Below are positions 6,259-10,031 of a stretch of 10,031 nt of DNA, in pieces. The stretch covers positions 1 through 10,031 of the forward strand of contig JAUXRT010000104.1 in NCBI GenBank assembly GCA_030681635.1, read 5' to 3'. Positions within the stretch are counted from its first letter, which is position 1, and every line of letters begins with the position of its first letter. Below the pieces are notes generated by a model. It saw only the letters and a program-made list of their open reading frames with translations, did not search any database and was not told the DNA's origin. This DNA comes from Reyranella sp. GTDB taxonomy: Bacteria; Pseudomonadota; Alphaproteobacteria; Reyranellales; Reyranellaceae. The position numbers and the translations under genes are program-made.

Positions 6259-7509
6259 ATGAAGTCTGGTCGCATTCACCGGCGTACCGCTGTTGCCGGC
6301 GCACTTGCCGCAGGCCTGGCATTTCCCGTCCTCGCGCAGCAGGGACCGATCAAGATCGGCATGAGCATGCCGCTGACCGGCGGCCTCGCGGCCGGCGGCA
6401 AGTCGGCGCTGATCGGCATCGAGGTCTGGCGCGACGACATCAACGCAAAGGGTGGGCTGCTCGGCCGCAAGGTCGAGCTGATCGTCTACGACGACAAGTC
6501 GAGCGCCTCGGAGACGCCGGCGATCTATTCCAAGCTGCTGGACGTCGACAAAGTCGATCTCCTGTTCGCACCCTATGCGACCGTGCCGACGGCGCCGATC
6601 ATGCCGATGGTGAAGCAGCGCGACCTGCTGCTGATGGGTAATTTCTCGTTCCAGGTGAACCGCACCGTCAAGCACGACAAATGGTTCAACAACGCGCCGT
6701 GGGGGCCAGCCGACTCCTGGGCGCGCGGCTTTATCGATCTCGGCATGAAGGCCGGCGCCAAGACGATCGCGCTGATCGGTGCCGACCAGGAATTCGCCCA
6801 GAACCTGATGAAGATCGCCAAGGATGTCGCCACCGAGAAGGGAATCAAGATCGTCTACGAGCAGAGCTATCCGCCGTCGACGGTCGAGTTCTCGGCCATG
6901 GTGCGGGCGATCCGCGCGGCGCGGGCGGACATGGTGTTCGTCTGCTCCTATCCGCCCGACTCGGTCGGCCTGCTGCGCGCGATCAACGAGATCGGCATCG
7001 GCGACAGCGTAAAACTGTTCGGCGGCGGCATGGTCGGCCTGCAGTTCAGCAGCGTCATGGAATCGATGGGCTCGCTGCTGAACGGCGTCGTCAACTACAA
7101 CAGCTACCTGCCCGAAAAATCGATGCAGTTCTCGGGGACCACAGATTTCTTCGCCAAGTACCAGAAGCGCGCCGGCGAGGCCAAGGTCGACCCGCTCGGC
7201 TACTATCTTGCGCCGTTCGGCTACGCCATGGGCCAGATGGTCGAGCAGGCGGTGAACGCCACCAAGTCGCTCGACCACAAGAAGCTCGCCGACTTCCTGC
7301 GCAGCAACGAGATGATGACGATCGTCGGCCCCATCGTGTTCGGCCCCGACGGCGAGCGCAAGGAATCGGCGACGTTGATGGCGCAGTTCCGCGGCGTCAC
7401 CGACAAGAACATCGAACAGTTCCGAAATCCCGGCAAACAGATCATTCTGTTCCCCGAGAAGTGGAAGACCGGCGAACTCGTTCAGCCGTTCGAGAAGGCG
7501 CGGAAGTAG
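6259..7509 (+). CDS. Liv-type ABC transporter substrate-binding protein with signal peptide
   Basis: The 416-residue periplasmic binding protein of the Peripla_BP_6 (LivJ-like) family captures the solute for the second importer. The N-terminus is an export signal: a basic start with RR at 8-9, a hydrophobic Ala/Gly/Leu stretch, and a likely cleavage site after VLA at residue 26. The HRRTAV arrangement is loosely Tat-like, so Sec or Tat export is possible. The mature protein opens with the family block PIKIGMSMPLTGG, followed by NAKGGLLGRKVELIVYDD, and then GAKTIALIGADQEFAQN at the start of the second lobe. Length is typical and the gene is complete. It is first in its operon, behind a good Shine-Dalgarno sequence and a candidate promoter. 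The LivH-type gene starts 21 bases downstream. It differs clearly from the binding protein at the left edge (for example SYPPSTVEFSAMV against NLIDAANPDLKPE), so the two importers probably have different ligands. The ligand is not assignable. Confidence 0.94.
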   Translation: MKSGRIHRRTAVAGALAAGLAFPVLAQQGPIKIGMSMPLTGGLAAGGKSALIGIEVWRDDINAKGGLLGRKVELIVYDDKSSASETPAIYSKLLDVDKVDLLFAPYATVPTAPIMPMVKQRDLLLMGNFSFQVNRTVKHDKWFNNAPWGPADSWARGFIDLGMKAGAKTIALIGADQEFAQNLMKIAKDVATEKGIKIVYEQSYPPSTVEFSAMVRAIRAARADMVFVCSYPPDSVGLLRAINEIGIGDSVKLFGGGMVGLQFSSVMESMGSLLNGVVNYNSYLPEKSMQFSGTTDFFAKYQKRAGEAKVDPLGYYLAPFGYAMGQMVEQAVNATKSLDHKKLADFLRSNEMMTIVGPIVFGPDGERKESATLMAQFRGVTDKNIEQFRNPGKQIILFPEKWKTGELVQPFEKARK

Positions 7510-7530
7510 CGGGCACGGGCGGCAACGCCG

Positions 7531-8403
7531 GTGTTCTCCTGGGAACTACTGCTCGACGCCATCGTGCTGGGTACCATGGTCGGCTGCTTCTACGCCGCCG
7601 TCAGCATCGGCCTTTCGATATCCTTCGGCCTGCTGGATGTGCCCAACGTGGCCCATCCTGCCCTGCTTGTGCTCGCCTCGTACGGCGCCTGGCTGTTGGG
7701 TGACTTCGACATCGACCCGATCCTGGCCGGATTGCTGCTGATGCCGGTCTTCTTCGTCCTCGGTATCGCGCTCTACCGGACCTACCATGAGACCTTCGAG
7801 AAGCGGGGCAGCGATGCCGGCGTACGCGGGCTTGCCTTCTTCTTCGGCATCGCCTTCATCATCGAAGTCGGCATCATCATGGCCTTCGGCGTCGACCAGC
7901 GCACGGTGCAGGCCTTCTACATCGGTAAGAGCATCGAGATATTCGATATCCGAATCCCGATGCGCATGGTCGTGGCCTTCGCGATGGCGCTGCTGCTGTC
8001 GCTGGCGCTCACCTTCTACTTGTCGAAGACCTTCCTCGGCCGGGCCATCCGCGCCGTGGCGCAGGACGAGGGTGCGCTCCGGCTGATGGGCGCCGACCCT
8101 GTTGCCATCAAGCAGTGGGCGTTTGGCATCGCGACTGCCGTCGTGGCGCTGGCCGGTGCGCTGCTGATCATCGTCCAGCCGGTCGAGCCGACACTCGATC
8201 GTGCCTATATCGGCCGCACCTTCTGCGTCGTGGTGATGGCGGGGCTGGGCAGCATGTCGGGAACGTTGCTGGCCGGTGTCATCCTGGGCGTGGCCGAGAC
8301 CGTCGTGCTCACCATGTTCGGCGCCTCATGGGCGCCCGCCATTTCCTTCACCCTGCTGCTGATCGTCCTGGGCGTCCGGCCCCAGGGTCTGTTCGGAAGA
8401 TGA
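7531..8403 (+). CDS. livH: Liv-type ABC transporter permease, LivH family (second system)
   Basis: This 290-residue inner-membrane permease of the second importer is of normal LivH length, with about eight hydrophobic segments. It has the family-typical first helix containing GTMVGCFYAAVSIGLS, the coupling segment from residue 170 (GRAIRAVAQDEGALRLMGADP), the AGLGSMSGTLLAGVILG block and a terminal GVRPQGLFGR. The GTG start at 7531 has no clear Shine-Dalgarno sequence. The next in-frame ATG (7576) would cut into the first membrane helix, so GTG is preferred, but the start is the weakest point of the call. The stop overlaps the next gene's start (ATGA), which implies coupled translation with the LivM-type gene. 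The sequence is diverged from the first LivH in the window, so this is not a recent duplication. Confidence 0.92.
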   Translation: MFSWELLLDAIVLGTMVGCFYAAVSIGLSISFGLLDVPNVAHPALLVLASYGAWLLGDFDIDPILAGLLLMPVFFVLGIALYRTYHETFEKRGSDAGVRGLAFFFGIAFIIEVGIIMAFGVDQRTVQAFYIGKSIEIFDIRIPMRMVVAFAMALLLSLALTFYLSKTFLGRAIRAVAQDEGALRLMGADPVAIKQWAFGIATAVVALAGALLIIVQPVEPTLDRAYIGRTFCVVVMAGLGSMSGTLLAGVILGVAETVVLTMFGASWAPAISFTLLLIVLGVRPQGLFGR

Positions 8404-9371
8404 TGATGCGGGGACTGGGGCGGGGCCTGGGTTTCTGGATCGGCGCCGCCGTCTTCATCGCGCTGGCCTTCGCCATGGCGCTCACGATCCGCAACGAATA
8501 TGCCTTCTTCGCGGGCTTCGTCGTTCTGCAGTTCATCGTGCTGGCCACGGCCTGGAACATCCTGGGCGGCTATGCCGGCTATGTGAACTTCGGCACCAGC
8601 GCCTTCTTCGGTGTCGGCGTCTATACCGCGGTCTTTCTCCTGAAGGCCGTGGCGGCACCGCTCTGGATCCAGATCGGGGTGGCGGCGCTGGTGGGCGCGG
8701 CCCTGGGCCTGGGCGTCGGCCTCCTGACTCTCAGGTTGCGTGGAATCTTCTTTTCCATCGCCACGGTCGCCATCACGATCATCGCCGAGACGCTGATCAC
8801 CAACTGGAAATTCGTGGGCGGTGCCACCGGCGTACAACTCCTGCGGCCGCCGGTGACGTCGCCCTTCGATTCCTACAACAAAATGCTGTTCGTCCTCGCC
8901 GCCGTCATGGTGGTGATCGCCGTCGCGCTTGCCCGGCACGTCCAGAATTCGGGCATCGGCCGTGGGCTCCGCGCCATCCGCGACGACGAGATCGCCGCCG
9001 AATGCTCCGGCGTGCCGACGCTCAACCTCAAGCTGGTGGCCTGCGCACTCTCCGGCGCGCTGATGTGTGCCGCCGGTGCCCCGTCGGCCATGTACCTGCA
9101 GTTCGCCGACCCGGTTTCCGCCTTCAACCTCAACTATTCGGTGTCGGCGCTCGCCATGTCGCTGATCGGCGGCACCTCGCACTGGATCGGGCCGGTCCTC
9201 GGCGCGATCCTGCTCGCGACCACGCAGCAGCTCCTGACCGTGACCATCTCGTCCGAGATCAACGTGCTGGTGCTGGGCGTGATGCTGGTGCTGTTCGTGG
9301 TGGTGGCGCCCGAGGGCATCATCGGCCTCGCGCGAAAAGTCTGGCGGCTGGTCCGGCGGGGGGCGCCATGA
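8400..9371 (+). CDS. livM: Liv-type ABC transporter permease, LivM family (second system)
   Basis: This is the second inner-membrane permease subunit of the right-hand importer, a stand-alone LivM of 323 residues, unlike the fused LivM-LivG of the left-hand system. After a short basic N-terminus it is hydrophobic throughout. It has the LivM block ATAWNILGGYAGYVNFGTSAFFG, the LRLRGIFFSIATVA segment, the coupling segment from residue 187 (GRGLRAIRDDEIAAECSGV), and an ending in VVAPEGIIGL plus a basic tail. Three consecutive ATG codons (8400, 8403, 8406) follow GGAAG. The first gives the ATGA overlap with the LivH stop, while the third has the better ribosome-binding spacing, so the exact start is uncertain by two residues. 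The stop overlaps the next ATG by 4 bases. An open frame extending upstream to 8115 lies wholly inside livH and was not used. Confidence 0.92.
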   Translation: MMMRGLGRGLGFWIGAAVFIALAFAMALTIRNEYAFFAGFVVLQFIVLATAWNILGGYAGYVNFGTSAFFGVGVYTAVFLLKAVAAPLWIQIGVAALVGAALGLGVGLLTLRLRGIFFSIATVAITIIAETLITNWKFVGGATGVQLLRPPVTSPFDSYNKMLFVLAAVMVVIAVALARHVQNSGIGRGLRAIRDDEIAAECSGVPTLNLKLVACALSGALMCAAGAPSAMYLQFADPVSAFNLNYSVSALAMSLIGGTSHWIGPVLGAILLATTQQLLTVTISSEINVLVLGVMLVLFVVVAPEGIIGLARKVWRLVRRGAP

Positions 9372-10031
9372 GCGAGGCCCTGCTGAAAGTCGACGGCGTT
9401 TCCAAGCGGTTCGGCGGCTTCACCGCGCTGGAGGGCATCAGCGTCGACATAAGGCCCGGCGAGCGCTTCGGCCTGATCGGGCCCAACGGCTCGGGCAAGA
9501 CGACGCTCATCAATTGCATTTCAGGCGTGCTGCCGAGCGACGGCGGCTCGATCCGGTTCGACGGTCACGACATCACGCGCCTGCCGGCCTACAAGCGCAC
9601 CCGCCGCGGCATCGCACGCAGCTTCCAGGTGCCGCGTCCGTTCCGGAGCATGACGGTGCTCGAGAATCTCCTGGTCGCGATCGATTTCGCGGTGATCGGC
9701 CACGGCCTTTCGACCCGCCAGGCCGACGACGAGGTTTTCGCGATTCTGGAGAAGATCGGTCTGGCCGACAAGGCGCGCGTCTCGTCGGGTCAGCTGTCCC
9801 AGGTCGAGCTGCGCAAGATGGAGCTGGCGCGCGCCATGGCGGCGCGGCCGAAGCTTCTGATCTCCGACGAGGCCATGGCGGGGCTCGCTGGCGCCGAGAT
9901 CGACGAAGTCCTCGACGTGCTCTTCAAACTCAACGCCGAGGGCATCACCGTGATCATGATCGAGCACATCATGCAGGCGGTGATGCGCTTCTCCGAGCGC
10001 GTCGTGTGCCTCGATGCCGGCCGCATCATCT
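9368..10031 (+). CDS. livG: Liv-type ABC transporter ATP-binding protein, LivG family (3' end outside window)
   Basis: This cytoplasmic ATPase of the second importer has 221 residues visible, and a LivG is normally about 250, so only the last part is missing. Visible features are Walker A GPNGSGKTT (38-46, Lys44), a Q-loop in ARSFQVPRPF (Gln87), Walker B LLISDE with D167 and catalytic E168, and switch His200 in MIEHIM. Two motifs are unusual. The signature at 143-147 reads LSQVE, with Val in place of the conserved Gly. The residues after Walker B read AMAGLAG rather than the usual PxAGLN. The following ELRKMELARAM is well kept. The ATG overlaps the LivM stop (ATGA). A LivF-type gene would be expected next, beyond the window. 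Since catalytic Lys and Glu are present, it is probably a functional subunit and not a pseudogene (inference). Confidence 0.92.
   Translation, partial: MSEALLKVDGVSKRFGGFTALEGISVDIRPGERFGLIGPNGSGKTTLINCISGVLPSDGGSIRFDGHDITRLPAYKRTRRGIARSFQVPRPFRSMTVLENLLVAIDFAVIGHGLSTRQADDEVFAILEKIGLADKARVSSGQLSQVELRKMELARAMAARPKLLISDEAMAGLAGAEIDEVLDVLFKLNAEGITVIMIEHIMQAVMRFSERVVCLDAGRII

Noticed and set aside
6069..6275. N-terminal extension of the LLM oxidoreductase back to 6275
   Set aside because: The extra 69 residues would fill the whole intergenic region and overlap the divergent binding-protein start. The family begins at MQFGLF, and a Shine-Dalgarno sequence precedes that ATG.
6100..7278. Minus-strand open frame of 392 codons opposite the second binding-protein gene
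   Set aside because: It is antisense to a complete, well-recognised gene and has the low-complexity composition of a shadow frame.
8115..8399. N-terminal extension of the second LivM from 8115
   Set aside because: It is an out-of-frame reading of the LivH gene. The ATGA stop/start overlap at 8400 is the natural start.
8205..9182. Minus-strand open frame of 325 codons opposite the LivH and LivM genes
   Set aside because: It is a Gly/Asp/His/Arg-rich shadow of the permease codons without any recognisable domain.
9121..10031. Degenerate motifs of the second LivG considered as a sign of a pseudogene
   Set aside because: The frame is intact to the window edge, Walker A Lys44, catalytic Glu168 and switch His200 are kept, and the operon overlaps are undisturbed.

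Overview
The window is GC-rich chromosomal DNA (mostly G or C at third codon positions, almost no non-coding space) from a bacterium, most likely an alphaproteobacterium. That assignment is an inference from base composition, from the density of Liv-type (HAAT family) ABC transporters, and from GTG starts and ATGA stop/start overlaps. No rRNA or tRNA gene, CRISPR array, insertion sequence or other mobile element was seen, and base use is even across the window.

Layout. (1) Bases 1-5092, + strand: the 3' part of a first branched-chain-amino-acid-type uptake operon. It holds a substrate-binding protein (5' end outside the window), a LivH-type permease, a single polypeptide joining a LivM-type permease to a LivG-type ATPase, a LivF-type ATPase, and a two-domain VOC-superfamily (extradiol-dioxygenase/glyoxalase fold) protein 19 bases downstream with a strong Shine-Dalgarno sequence. 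(2) Bases 5076-6068, - strand: a luciferase-like flavin-dependent monooxygenase (LLM class), convergent with the VOC gene and overlapping its last 17 bases. (3) Bases 6069-6258: the only sizeable intergenic gap, a divergent control region with a candidate promoter for the right-hand operon and a small palindrome. (4) Bases 6259-10031, + strand: a second, separate Liv-type operon with the classical split layout: binding protein with signal peptide, LivH, LivM, and a LivG that runs off the right edge. A LivF would be expected just beyond.

How the genes fit together. Two complete or near-complete Liv-type importers of different architecture flank two predicted oxidative enzymes. The simplest reading is a locus for uptake and oxidative breakdown of small organic molecules (amino-acid-like, aromatic or other carboxylated compounds). 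The substrates cannot be read from the sequence. The most unusual detail is that both LivG-type ATPase domains lack the glycine of the ABC signature motif (LQHSE and LSQVE in place of LSxGQ), while the LivF partner of the first system has a perfect LSGGQ. This predicts an asymmetric pair of ATP sites. Nothing else departs strongly from known families, and no clearly new type of system was found.
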